Made by a program: the position numbers and the translations under genes. A DNA stretch of 22,682 nt from DATBSK01 sp040902705 (GTDB lineage: Bacteria > Actinomycetota > Acidimicrobiia > IMCC26256 > PALSA-555), in the NCBI GenBank assembly GCA_040902705.1, contig JBBDWT010000130.1:1-22682 (forward strand). Reading direction: 5' to 3'. Below the pieces are notes generated by a model, which saw nothing but the letters and a program-made list of their open reading frames with translations, did not search any database and was not told the DNA's origin. How positions within the stretch are numbered: the first letter of the stretch is position 1; the number at the start of each line of letters is the position of its first letter. Shown piece after piece: positions 8,811 to 16,065 of this stretch.

Positions 8811-9298
8811 CGGCGCTGACGCTCCCGGCCCGCCGTCGCGGCTCCCTCGATCTCGTCCTCCGCACTGCCGCGCGCGGTGCCGTGCTGATCGGCCTCGCGG
8901 TCGTGATCGGCATCGTGCTGCTCCAGGTGGTCGACAAGGGGGGCGGCAGCGGAGGCGTCGCGCCGCCCGTCACCCAGGGCGGCGACGGGTCGACGACGAG
9001 CACTACCAGCGACGACGGCCGTCCCGCGGCTGAGGTGCGGGTCCTCGTGCTCAACGGATCGGGTGTCGACCAGGCCGCGTCGACCAAGGCGAACGAGCTC
9101 CGGGGTCTCGGGTACGCCATCGCCGGCACCGGCGACGCGGCGGCGCAGACGGGCACGACTGTCGCCTGCGTCAACGACTTCGACAAGGAGGCGGCGGCGC
9201 TCTCGCGATCGATCTCGGGATCGACGGTCACGGCGTACCCCACCGAGCCGCCGCCCGACTCCGAGAACGCCGACTGCATCGTGACGCTCGGCGCTTAG
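8807..9298 (+). CDS. Membrane-anchored LytR_C domain protein (VirR-like)
   Basis: The 163-residue protein has a short basic cytoplasmic start, one membrane segment (about residues 24-42, GAVLIGLAVVIGIVLLQVV), a Gly/Ser/Thr-rich linker and an external LytR C-terminal domain starting at VRVLVLNGSGVDQAASTKA. LytR_C domains lie outside the membrane, and in the mycobacterial protein VirR they have been linked to cell-wall attachment and vesicle release. This one lacks the LCP catalytic domain, so it is not a teichoic-acid or arabinogalactan ligase. Two cysteines (in VACVNDF and ADCIV) could form a disulfide. The stop codon overlaps the stop of the converging GT20 gene by 3 nt. Confidence 0.85.
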   Translation: MTALTLPARRRGSLDLVLRTAARGAVLIGLAVVIGIVLLQVVDKGGGSGGVAPPVTQGGDGSTTSTTSDDGRPAAEVRVLVLNGSGVDQAASTKANELRGLGYAIAGTGDAAAQTGTTVACVNDFDKEAAALSRSISGSTVTAYPTEPPPDSENADCIVTLGA

Positions 9299-10674
9299 CC
9301 GGCGGCCGCCAGCTGGTCGGCGAGCCAGTCGCGCGGGGTACGGGCCAGCGAGAGCTCGCGGAGGCGGGCGGCCCGGCTCGCGCGTTCCTCGGTCGGCATC
9401 GAGAGCGCCTCGTGGAGTGAACCGGCGCACTGGTCGAGGTCGTAGGGGTGCGCGGGGAGCGCGACCTGGCCGAGCTCGTCCCACGATCCTGCGTCGGGCG
9501 AGAGGCACAGCACGCCGTCGCGACGATTGAGGATCGCGCCCTCTTTCGCGACGAGGTTGAGCCCGTCCTTCACCGGGTTGACGAGGAGCACGTCGTAGCG
9601 GCACAACGCCGCCACCGTGCTCGGGAAGCTGTCGCGCGAGTCGAGCACGACGGGCTGCCACGTCGGCGTCGCCCAGCGCTCGTTCACGCGCTCGACCGCC
9701 TGTTCGACCTCGTTGCGGTAGCCGAGGTACTCGGCGAGCGACTCGCGCGACGGGTTCATGCGCGCGACGAAGACCACGCGCTCGCGCCACTCGGGGTGCG
9801 ATTCGAGGAGGACGTCGAACGCGGCGAAGCCGCGCAGGATGTTCTTCGACGGATCGACCCGGTCAACTCGCAGCAAGAGCTGCCGATCGCCGACGAGCTC
9901 GTCGAGCTCGGCGGTCGCGGCCGCGGTCGCGGTCGACGTCGCGACCGACGTCAGCTCGCCGGCGTCGGGGCCGAGGGGGGCGACGAACGTCGGTGCGATC
10001 GCCGCATCGGCACCGAGCATCTCGCGTGCCGACGCCTGGTACGAGCGGGACCAGCGCCCCGCGTGGAATCCGCACGGCACCGAGGCCATCGACGAGCACA
10101 GTGCTGTCGCGACGTCGGTGGGGAGGACGCGGATCGAGTTCGGGCCGCAGAACGCGGTGTGGGTGAAGTGCGCGATGCGCAGGTCGGGGCGCAGCTCGCG
10201 AAGCATCCCCGGCACCAGGGCGAGCTGGTAGTCCTGCACGAGCACCACGTCGCGGTCACCGGCAGCGGCGGCTGCCGCGCCGGCGAACTGCCTGCTCACC
10301 TCCACGTAGGAGTCCCACGCCTCCCGGAAGTGGCGGTCGAACCGCGGCCGACGGGGGAGGTCGAAGAGCCCGTGGTGCAGGAACCACAGCGTGCCGTTCG
10401 ACACGACGTCGTAGTAGCGCCGGTAGACGAGCGGGTCGAGATCGAGCAACGTCAACGCGATGCCCGGTGCGTTCGCCTCGCCGGCGCGAACCGCAGCGCG
10501 GTCGCCGTCACCGATCGCGGCGGCGATCCACGCGGAGCCCGGTCCTGCTGCTCCCGAGGTCAGGAGCGGGCCGAGTGCCGTGGCGACGCCACCGGCTCCG
10601 GGGCGTACGTCGTAGCCACCGTCGGCTCGGGCCACGAAGCGATACGGGCCCCGGTTCGAGACGACGACCGTCAC
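9295..10674 (-). CDS. GT20 glycosyltransferase, trehalose-6-phosphate synthase-like
   Basis: GT20 enzymes move glucose from a nucleotide sugar to glucose-6-phosphate (OtsA) or, in some members, to glycerol-3-phosphate. The 459-residue protein keeps the family's key sites: VVSNRGP (Arg8), YYDVVSNGTLWFLHH, VQDYQLALVPGML, FTHTAFCGPNSIRVLP, LRVDRVDPSKNILRGF (donor phosphate Arg/Lys) and NPVKDGLNLVAKEG. It should be active. There is no OtsB-type phosphatase domain or gene nearby. The GTG start overlaps the stop of the upstream GT4 gene by 4 nt (GTGA), so the two are translationally coupled. I call it OtsA-like rather than otsA because acceptor choice within GT20 cannot be settled by eye. Confidence 0.88.
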   Translation of the reverse strand: MTVVVSNRGPYRFVARADGGYDVRPGAGGVATALGPLLTSGAAGPGSAWIAAAIGDGDRAAVRAGEANAPGIALTLLDLDPLVYRRYYDVVSNGTLWFLHHGLFDLPRRPRFDRHFREAWDSYVEVSRQFAGAAAAAAGDRDVVLVQDYQLALVPGMLRELRPDLRIAHFTHTAFCGPNSIRVLPTDVATALCSSMASVPCGFHAGRWSRSYQASAREMLGADAAIAPTFVAPLGPDAGELTSVATSTATAAATAELDELVGDRQLLLRVDRVDPSKNILRGFAAFDVLLESHPEWRERVVFVARMNPSRESLAEYLGYRNEVEQAVERVNERWATPTWQPVVLDSRDSFPSTVAALCRYDVLLVNPVKDGLNLVAKEGAILNRRDGVLCLSPDAGSWDELGQVALPAHPYDLDQCAGSLHEALSMPTEERASRAARLRELSLARTPRDWLADQLAAAG

Positions 10675-11930
10675 GGCTCGTCGTTGCGCAGTTCCGTGAA
10701 CAACGTGAGCCAGTCTTCGAGCTCACGGGTCGAGAGGAAGTTCTTGCGCACGTGCTCCTTCCCCTGCGAGCCCATTGCCGACGCACCGACCGGGTCGGCG
10801 AGCAGGTCGATGATACGGCCCGCGCACTCATCGACGGAGTCGACGAGGAATCCGTCGAAGCCGTCGCGGATCTGGAGCGTGATCCCGCCCGCGCGTCCGC
10901 CGACCACCGGCCGGCCCTTCCAGAGCGCCTCGCTCACCGTGAGGCCGAAGCCCTCGCGGAGTGACTTCTGCACCATCACGCTCGCGATGCGCTGGAACGC
11001 GTTGATCTGCACCGCGCCCACCTGGTGGAGGTTGGAGAGCAGGTAGATGTCGCGGTCGCCGCCGCGCGCCTGCTCGATCTGCTCCCACACGCGGAAGCCC
11101 TCCGGGTCGTCGGTCGCCATCGACCCGGCGAGCACGAGCTGTGCGTCGGGCAGCTGCTCGCGCACGACGCGAAACGCTTCGATGACGCCGAGCGGATCCT
11201 TCCACGGATCGAAGCGGCTGATCTGGCAGACGATCGGTCGGTGAGGATCGATGCCGTACTGCTTCGCGATCTCGAGCGCGAACGGCATCGGGAGATCGAG
11301 GTTCTTCACCGAGAGCGGATCGATGCACGGCGGTGCGTGCACCACCCGGTCCATCTTCAGCGACGCCGGGACGAACTCGGGCATCGTGAACACCGACGCG
11401 TGGTACTGCTCGACGAACGGGCGGAAGAACTCCCAGACGGTCTGGTTCGCGACCGTCAGGTCGATGTGGCACCGCCACACCCACTTGGTGCTCGCGCGTC
11501 CGATCGGCGACTCGCGGAGGAAGCTGAGCAGCGCGGCGGGTTGCGGATCGTGCGAGACGACGAAGTCCCACTCACCGTCCATCTCGAGCGCGTTGTCGAG
11601 CACGCGCTCGAGGTACGTGCGCTGCATCGCGGGCGTCCACTCGATCTCCGCGCCCTGCAGCGCGTTGTGCACCTGCTTGGTGATCGCGAAGAACTCGTCG
11701 CTGCCGTGCAACACCTGCCACTCGGACTCGATCCCGAGGCTCCGGAGGAGCGGCACGTGGGTGGCGAGCAGCTCGGCGACACCACCGCCGTACGCGGTCG
11801 CGTTGATGTGGAGGATGCGGGCACCCCGGAAGGGCTCCGCGACGGCGCGAATCCGTTCGATGGTCTCCTCACCGACGGTCGCCTCGTAGTCGGCGAGGTC
11901 CTTCTCGAGGAGCGGGACGCGCTCGAGCAC
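10671..11930 (-). CDS. GT4 glycosyltransferase, trehalose synthase TreT-like
   Basis: The 419-residue GT-B protein resembles TreT, which joins NDP-glucose and glucose to make trehalose in one step. Visible are the N-terminal HINATAYGGGVAELL, VVSHDPQPAAL, WRCHIDLT, the donor-domain start SRFDPWKDPLGVIEAF, and the EX7E motif region REGFGLTVSEALWKGRP followed by VVGGRAGGI. These are typical of TreT and its close relatives. The start is GTG at 11930, because an in-frame TAG lies 12-14 nt upstream; no clear ribosome binding site is seen. Its TGA overlaps the GTG of the GT20 gene. Sucrose-type or other alpha-glucosyl products are possible alternatives. Confidence 0.85.
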   Translation of the reverse strand: MLERVPLLEKDLADYEATVGEETIERIRAVAEPFRGARILHINATAYGGGVAELLATHVPLLRSLGIESEWQVLHGSDEFFAITKQVHNALQGAEIEWTPAMQRTYLERVLDNALEMDGEWDFVVSHDPQPAALLSFLRESPIGRASTKWVWRCHIDLTVANQTVWEFFRPFVEQYHASVFTMPEFVPASLKMDRVVHAPPCIDPLSVKNLDLPMPFALEIAKQYGIDPHRPIVCQISRFDPWKDPLGVIEAFRVVREQLPDAQLVLAGSMATDDPEGFRVWEQIEQARGGDRDIYLLSNLHQVGAVQINAFQRIASVMVQKSLREGFGLTVSEALWKGRPVVGGRAGGITLQIRDGFDGFLVDSVDECAGRIIDLLADPVGASAMGSQGKEHVRKNFLSTRELEDWLTLFTELRNDEP

Positions 11931-12012
11931 CGTGCGGCCGGGCTAGGTGGCGCCGCGCGCGGCGTCGTCGACGGGGAGCGGGCGGCCGGCCATCGCGGCC
12001 AATCTATCGACC

Positions 12013-13113
12013 ATGCCTTGCGCTCCCCGGCCTCCGGGCTCGGATCCGGTGTCGTCGCCGGCCCCGGCTGCTCCGACTGCTCCGACCGGGCCGATCGCCG
12101 TCGTGTGCCCCGACAAGTTCCGCGGCACGCTGTCGGCGGCGGAGGCGGCGGGGGCGGGGGCGTGCCCCGCGGGGCTCCGCCGCGCCGGCTTCGCCGAGGT
12201 GCGGGAGGTGCCGCTCGCCGACGGGGGTGAGGGGACGCTCGATGCGCTGCTCGCGGGGCGCGGGGGTTCGCGGCGGACCGCCCGAGTGACGGGGCCCCTC
12301 GGCGATCCGGTCGATGCCGAGTACGGGATCCTCCCCGACGGCACCGCCGTCATCGAGATGGCGCGCGCCAGCGGGCTCGAGCTCGTCGACCGCAACGATC
12401 CCCTCCGGGCGTCGACCCGTGGGACCGGCGAGCTGATCGCCGCGGCGCGGCGCGGCGGGGCCACGCGGATCGTCGTGGGGGTCGGCGGGTCGGCGACCAC
12501 CGATGGGGGCCTCGGCGCGGTCGAGGCGATCGGATGGTCGCTGGCCGGCACCGACGTCGCGGTCGCGTGCGACGTCGAGACGGCGTTCCTCGACGCGGCC
12601 CGCGTCTACGGTCCCCAGATGGGCGCGACCGACGCGCAGATCGAGCGGCTCACGCGCCGCCTCGCGTCGGTCGCGGACACCTACCGGGTGCGCACCGGCG
12701 TCGACGTCACGCAGATCGAAGGCGCAGGCGCGGCGGGCGGGCTCGCCGGCGGCCTCGCGGCGCTCGGCGCCCGCCTCGAGCCGGGGTTCGACGTCGTCGC
12801 GCAGGCCGCGGGCCTCGAGGAGGCGCTCGACGGCGCGGTGCTCGTCGTGACCGGCGAGGGCAAGACCGACGCGACCAGCTTCGAGGGCAAGCTCGTCGGC
12901 GGCGTGCTCGAGTGGGCCTCGGAGCTCGGCATCCCGGCGCGTGCCGTGATCGCCGGTCAGCTGACCGACGAAGCGCGGGAGGAGCTCAGCGTGATCGGCG
13001 CGAAGGGGTACGCGCTGGTCGATCGGGTGTGGCAGGCGGGCGAGGCGTTCGCGCGCGCGGCCGAGCTCGCGGAGGAAGCTGCGATCGAGGCCGGTCGCGT
13101 CGCGCTCGCCTGA
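12013..13113 (+). CDS. Glycerate kinase (GlxK/GarK family)
   Basis: The enzyme phosphorylates D-glycerate, usually to 2-phosphoglycerate. Family motifs are VVCPDKFRGTLSA (the usual start of the fold), LADGGEGTLDAL, GVGGSATTDGGLGAVEA, YGPQMGAT, GAGAAGGLAGGLAAL and TGEGKTDATSFEGKL. ATG 12013 gives 366 residues with an Ala/Pro-rich extension of about 26 residues before the fold. No better start lies between them, and the region carries no ribosome binding site, so a leaderless start is likely. It sits between the TreT/GT20 pair and gpgS. Glycerate is the non-sugar part of glucosylglycerate, so this kinase may return it to central metabolism. Confidence 0.9.
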   Translation: MPCAPRPPGSDPVSSPAPAAPTAPTGPIAVVCPDKFRGTLSAAEAAGAGACPAGLRRAGFAEVREVPLADGGEGTLDALLAGRGGSRRTARVTGPLGDPVDAEYGILPDGTAVIEMARASGLELVDRNDPLRASTRGTGELIAAARRGGATRIVVGVGGSATTDGGLGAVEAIGWSLAGTDVAVACDVETAFLDAARVYGPQMGATDAQIERLTRRLASVADTYRVRTGVDVTQIEGAGAAGGLAGGLAALGARLEPGFDVVAQAAGLEEALDGAVLVVTGEGKTDATSFEGKLVGGVLEWASELGIPARAVIAGQLTDEAREELSVIGAKGYALVDRVWQAGEAFARAAELAEEAAIEAGRVALA

Positions 13114-13115
13114 CC

Positions 13116-13140
13116 GATCGCGCGACCTGATCGCGCGACC
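13116..13140. repeat. Short direct repeat after the glycerate kinase gene
   Basis: GATCGCGCGACC occurs at 13116-13127 and again at 13129-13140, with one base between. It fills most of the 45-bp space between the converging glycerate kinase and gpgS genes. Confidence 0.6.
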
Positions 13141-13158
13141 GCGGCCCGGGATCTCCAC

Positions 13159-14088
13159 CTAGGCGGACAGCTCTCGGGCGAGCTTGGCGCGGTACTCGGG
13201 GATGCTGAGCATCGGCGGGCGTTCGTTCACGTCGACCGGCACGACGACCGGCTCGTGCCTCCCGGTGAAGCGCATGAGGCTCGTCGCGAGGCGCTGGTCG
13301 GGGATCCCGGCGCGTCGCAGCGCCGTCACGAGGACCGCCATCGCCTGCGGGGAGAGCTGGTCGAGGGGCCGGTTGCGGTGCTCGCGCACCCCGAGGTCGC
13401 GCTGGGCGATCGCGTCGACGCCCACCTGGTCGGCGACGTCGATGAGGAGACCGATCTCGACGCCCCAGCCCTCGACGAACGGGACCACCTCGAGCAGCTC
13501 ACGTCGACCTGCGTACTCGCCGCCCAACGGCTGCACGATGCTGCTGAGGTGCGGGAAGAGGGTGGACAGGACGGGGCGAGCCATCAGCTCGGTCACGCGT
13601 CCGCCGCCGGTCGGCTCACCGTGGAGTGGACGGCGGTAGTACCCCTTCACCAGGCCGATCGTCGGGTCGGTGAGCAGCGGCTCGACCAGACGCGTCACGA
13701 AGTGCGTCCGGAAGTTGCGCACGTCGGCGTCGATCCACACGACGATGCTGCCCTCGGTCACGAACAGCGACCGCCACAGCGCGTTGCCCTTGCCGCTCCC
13801 GGGCGGGACCGACGGGAGGACGTCGGCCACGCGGTGCACCCGGGCGCCTTCCCACTCGGCTGCATCGGCGGTGGCGTCGCTGGACCCGTCGTCCATCACG
13901 ACGACCTCGTCGACGAGCGGCACCCGCTCCACGAGGCTGCGCCGGACGCTCGCCACGATGTGGCCGACCGTGGCCTCTTCGTCCCGGGCCGGGAGGCAGA
14001 CCGAGATCGTGGCGCCCAGGCGCGTCTTGAGCTCCGCGAGCGCTTTGGGGTCCCGGAGTCCGGCGGTGGGCATGTCTGACGCGACCAT
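13159..14088 (-). CDS. gpgS: Glucosyl-3-phosphoglycerate synthase GpgS
   Basis: GpgS moves glucose from an NDP-glucose to 3-phosphoglycerate. The product is the precursor of glucosylglycerate, and in mycobacteria it starts methylglucose lipopolysaccharide. The 309-residue GT-A protein shows SVCLPARDEEATVGHIV, the DDGSSDAT loop, GKGNALWRSL (99-108), the metal-binding Asp120-Ala-Asp122, KGYYRRPL, and the acceptor region GGRVTELMARPVLSTLFP with QPLGGEYAGRR and VEGWGVEIGLL. These match GpgS rather than other GT2 enzymes. ATG 14088 is used; TAGGCT lies 9 nt upstream of it and may be the -10 of a nearly leaderless transcript. No GpgP phosphatase is visible in the window. Confidence 0.93.
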   Translation of the reverse strand: MVASDMPTAGLRDPKALAELKTRLGATISVCLPARDEEATVGHIVASVRRSLVERVPLVDEVVVMDDGSSDATADAAEWEGARVHRVADVLPSVPPGSGKGNALWRSLFVTEGSIVVWIDADVRNFRTHFVTRLVEPLLTDPTIGLVKGYYRRPLHGEPTGGGRVTELMARPVLSTLFPHLSSIVQPLGGEYAGRRELLEVVPFVEGWGVEIGLLIDVADQVGVDAIAQRDLGVREHRNRPLDQLSPQAMAVLVTALRRAGIPDQRLATSLMRFTGRHEPVVVPVDVNERPPMLSIPEYRAKLARELSA

Positions 14089-14202
14089 GACCTGGGCAGC
14101 CTACGGGCCGCCGAGGCACCTCCTGCGTGGTCCGGCACCCGAGCGGATCGCCGGGCTCCAGTCCAGCCCGGGGCATTCGACTGGTTCGGCGGGTGCAGCC
14201 CC

Positions 14203-14210
14203 GGTACAGT
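14203..14210 (+). promoter_or_regulatory. Likely promoter -10 of the SAM-riboswitch transcript
   Basis: GGTACAGT contains the -10 hexamer TACAGT (14205-14210) in the same extended GGTANNNT form as at carD. A start about 7 nt further on would begin just before the P1 stem at 14225. No good -35 was found. Confidence 0.45.
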
Positions 14211-14224
14211 TTCTTTCAGCACGC

Positions 14225-14334
14225 GCTCATCGAGAGCGGCTGAGGGACAGGCCCGACGACGCCGCGGCAACCAGTCACCATGGGATCCCACACGGGGATC
14301 GCAGAGACCAGGTGCCAATGCCTGAACGATGAGC
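14225..14334 (+). promoter_or_regulatory. SAM-I (S-box) riboswitch
   Basis: The S-box core is clear. P1 is a perfect 8-bp stem, GCTCATCG (14225-14232) with CGATGAGC (14327-14334). P2 includes GCGGC (14236-14240) with GCCGC (14261-14265) and the conserved TGAGGGACAGGCCCGACGA and CGGCAACC stretches. P3 includes GATCCC (14284-14289) with GGGATC (14295-14300). P4 is CAGG (14309-14312) with CCTG (14321-14324) around the conserved GTGCCAAT. A P4 next to P1 points to class SAM-I rather than SAM-IV. It should sense S-adenosylmethionine and lower expression of the following genes when SAM is high. Confidence 0.93.
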
Positions 14335-14372
14335 AGCCAAGAGCGGCCCTCCGCTCGCGGCGCTCCGAGCGC

Positions 14373-14419
14373 GTCGAGGGAGGACGGGCGCGGTGCTCGT
14401 CCTCGACTGACGAGGAGGA
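14373..14419 (+). promoter_or_regulatory. Riboswitch expression platform with SD-masking hairpin
   Basis: TCCTCG (14400-14405) can pair with CGAGGA (14411-14416) and cover the Shine-Dalgarno AGGAGG (14413-14418) of the next gene. The same CCTCGAC (14401-14407) can instead pair with GTCGAGG (14373-14379), which would free the site. There is no U-tract, so control is probably at translation. Two simple hairpins (14341-14356 and 14360-14372) lie between the aptamer and this switch. Confidence 0.5.
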
Positions 14420-14427
14420 ACGTCGCC

Positions 14428-15669
14428 ATGGCTCACGTCGAAGCGCTCCGTTGCCGGGAGTGCGCCCGCACCTACGAGGTCGCCCCGATCTACACCTGCG
14501 AGTGGTGCTTCGGCCCGCTCGAGGTCGCCTACGACTACGAGGCGATCGCCGCGTCGATCAGCCGGGAGAGCATCGCCGCGGGCCCGGCGACCATCTGGCG
14601 CTACGCCGACCTTCTCCCCGTCGACGCCCCCGGTGGGGCGGCGGCGCTGTCGGTGGGGTGGACGCCGCTGGTGCGGGCCGACCGCCTCGCCGCGGAGCTC
14701 GGGCTCGGTGAGCTCTGGATCAAGGACGACACCCGCAACCCGACGAACGCGTTCAAGGACCGTGTGGTCTCGGTCGCGCTGGCCAAGGCGCTCGAGTTCG
14801 GGCTCAAGACGCTCGCGTGCGCGTCGACGGGCAACCTCGCCAACGCCGTCGCGGCGCACGCGGCGCGCGCCGGGCTGCGCAGCTACGTCTTCATCCCGTC
14901 GAACCTCGAGGCCGCGAAGATCGTCACGACGTCGGTGTACGGCGGCAACGTCGTCGCCATCGACGGCAGCTACGACGACGTGAACCGACTGTGCGCCGAG
15001 ATCGCGGCGGAGCGCCCGTGGGCGTTCGTCAACGTCAACATCCGACCGTTCTACGCCGAAGGGTCCAAGACGCTCGCGTACGAGACCGCGGAGCAGCTCG
15101 GGTGGGAGACCCCCGACCACGTCGTGGTGCCGGTCGCGAGCGGTTCGCTGCTCACGAAGATCCGCAAGGGCTTCGACGAGCTGCACCAGGTCGGGCTGCT
15201 CGACGAAGCGCCGAAGGTGCGCGTGTCCGGTGCGCAGGCCGCGGGGTGCTCGCCCGTGGCGACCGCGTTCGCGGCGGGCACGAACACCGTCACGCCCGTG
15301 AAGCCGAACACGATCGCCAAGTCGCTCGCGATCGGCAACCCGGCCGACGGGCCGTTCGCGATCGACGCGGTCACCGAGACGGGCGGCGGGTTCGCCGCGG
15401 TCAGCGAGGACGAGATCGTCGAGGGCATCCGGCTCCTGGCCCGCACCGAGGGCGTCTTCGGCGAGACTGCCGCGGGCGTCACGATCGCGACCCTCGAGCG
15501 TCTCGCCGCCGACGGCACGGTGCGGCCCGACGAGCGGGTCGTGGCGTACGTGACCGGGCACGGGCTCAAGACGCTCGATGCCGTGTCGGCCGTGGTCGGG
15601 CCGACGGCCACGATCGCACCCACCCTCGACGCGTTCTTCGACGCGTTCCCCGAGTCGCAGGAGGACTGA
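14428..15669 (+). CDS. Threonine-synthase-like PLP enzyme under SAM control
   Basis: The 413-residue protein is a fold-type II PLP enzyme of the threonine synthase family, which normally turns O-phosphohomoserine into threonine. It starts with a zinc-ribbon-like pair (Cys9, Cys12, Cys24, Cys27), then NPTNAFKDR with the PLP lysine at 110, CASTGNLANA and VVPVASGSLL, and ends near VVAYVTGHGLKT. Canonical actinobacterial ThrC has NPTGSFKDRG, so this is a divergent subgroup. ATG 14428 is chosen because AGGAGG lies 9 nt before it; an ATG at 14329 falls inside the riboswitch. The SAM riboswitch and the sulfur-carrier gene 5 nt downstream suggest a job in methionine synthesis, perhaps phosphate replacement by sulfide from the carrier. 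Ordinary threonine synthase is the main alternative. Confidence 0.85.
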   Translation: MAHVEALRCRECARTYEVAPIYTCEWCFGPLEVAYDYEAIAASISRESIAAGPATIWRYADLLPVDAPGGAAALSVGWTPLVRADRLAAELGLGELWIKDDTRNPTNAFKDRVVSVALAKALEFGLKTLACASTGNLANAVAAHAARAGLRSYVFIPSNLEAAKIVTTSVYGGNVVAIDGSYDDVNRLCAEIAAERPWAFVNVNIRPFYAEGSKTLAYETAEQLGWETPDHVVVPVASGSLLTKIRKGFDELHQVGLLDEAPKVRVSGAQAAGCSPVATAFAAGTNTVTPVKPNTIAKSLAIGNPADGPFAIDAVTETGGGFAAVSEDEIVEGIRLLARTEGVFGETAAGVTIATLERLAADGTVRPDERVVAYVTGHGLKTLDAVSAVVGPTATIAPTLDAFFDAFPESQED

Positions 15670-15674
15670 CGGCG

Positions 15675-15950
15675 ATGGCGGTCAAGGTTCGCATCCCCAC
15701 CCAGCTCCGCCAGCTCTCGGGCGGCGCCTCGGAGGTCTCGGTGGAAGGCTCGACCGTGGCCGAGGTGCTGAAGGCCCTCGACGTCGCGCACCCCGGCTTC
15801 GCCGAGCGGCTCTACGACGACGGCGGCGGCCTGCGCCGCTTCGTGAACGTGTTCGTCGCCGAGGAGGACATCCGCTTCCTCGACGGCGTCGCGACGCCGC
15901 TGACCGACGGGCAGACCGTCAGCATCGTCCCCGCCGTCGCCGGCGGCTGA
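15675..15950 (+). CDS. CysO/MoaD/ThiS-family sulfur carrier protein
   Basis: This ubiquitin-fold protein of 91 residues ends in Ala-Gly-Gly, the end that is adenylated and turned into a thiocarboxylate to carry sulfur. It resembles mycobacterial CysO: the N-terminal VRIPTQLRQLSGG, then RRFVNVFVAEEDIRFLDG and the C-terminal TDGQTVSIVPAVAGG. AGGAGG (15659-15664) lies 10 nt before the ATG, inside the end of the preceding gene, so the two form an operon under the SAM riboswitch. CysO in mycobacteria gives sulfide to CysM for cysteine synthesis from O-phosphoserine. Here the partner is a threonine-synthase-like enzyme. No Mec+ protease or activating E1-like enzyme is in the window. Confidence 0.9.
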   Translation: MAVKVRIPTQLRQLSGGASEVSVEGSTVAEVLKALDVAHPGFAERLYDDGGGLRRFVNVFVAEEDIRFLDGVATPLTDGQTVSIVPAVAGG

Positions 15951-16000
15951 CGGACCGCGTCGGCCATCCGGCTCCGCGGCGCCGCGTCAGGCCGGGGACG

Positions 16001-16065
16001 GTCTGAGGCGGGCGTCTGAGGCGGGCGTCTGAGGCGGGCGTCTGAGGCGGGCGTCTCAGGCGGAC
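16001..16065. repeat. 13-bp tandem repeat (4 perfect + 1 diverged copy)
   Basis: The unit GTCTGAGGCGGGC is repeated perfectly at 16001-16013, 16014-16026, 16027-16039 and 16040-16052. A diverged copy (GTCTCAGGCGGAC) at 16053-16065 contains the stop and last codons of the regulator gene on the minus strand. The array seems to have grown outward from the coding end into the 105-bp space between converging genes. The rest of that space (15951-16000) shows nothing I can name. Confidence 0.9.

Noticed and set aside
11947..12012. Upstream GTG extending the glycerate kinase gene
   Set aside because: It begins almost at the start of the divergent GT4 gene, adds only low-complexity residues and has no ribosome binding site; the family fold starts well inside.
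14329..14427. Upstream ATG extending the threonine-synthase-like gene by 33 codons
   Set aside because: This ATG is part of the riboswitch P1 stem (CGATGAGC). The extension is low-complexity, and AGGAGG sits correctly before ATG 14428.
16001..16065. CRISPR array
   Set aside because: The repeats are directly adjacent with no spacers, and no cas genes are present. The same applies to 20807-20976 and 21103-21162.
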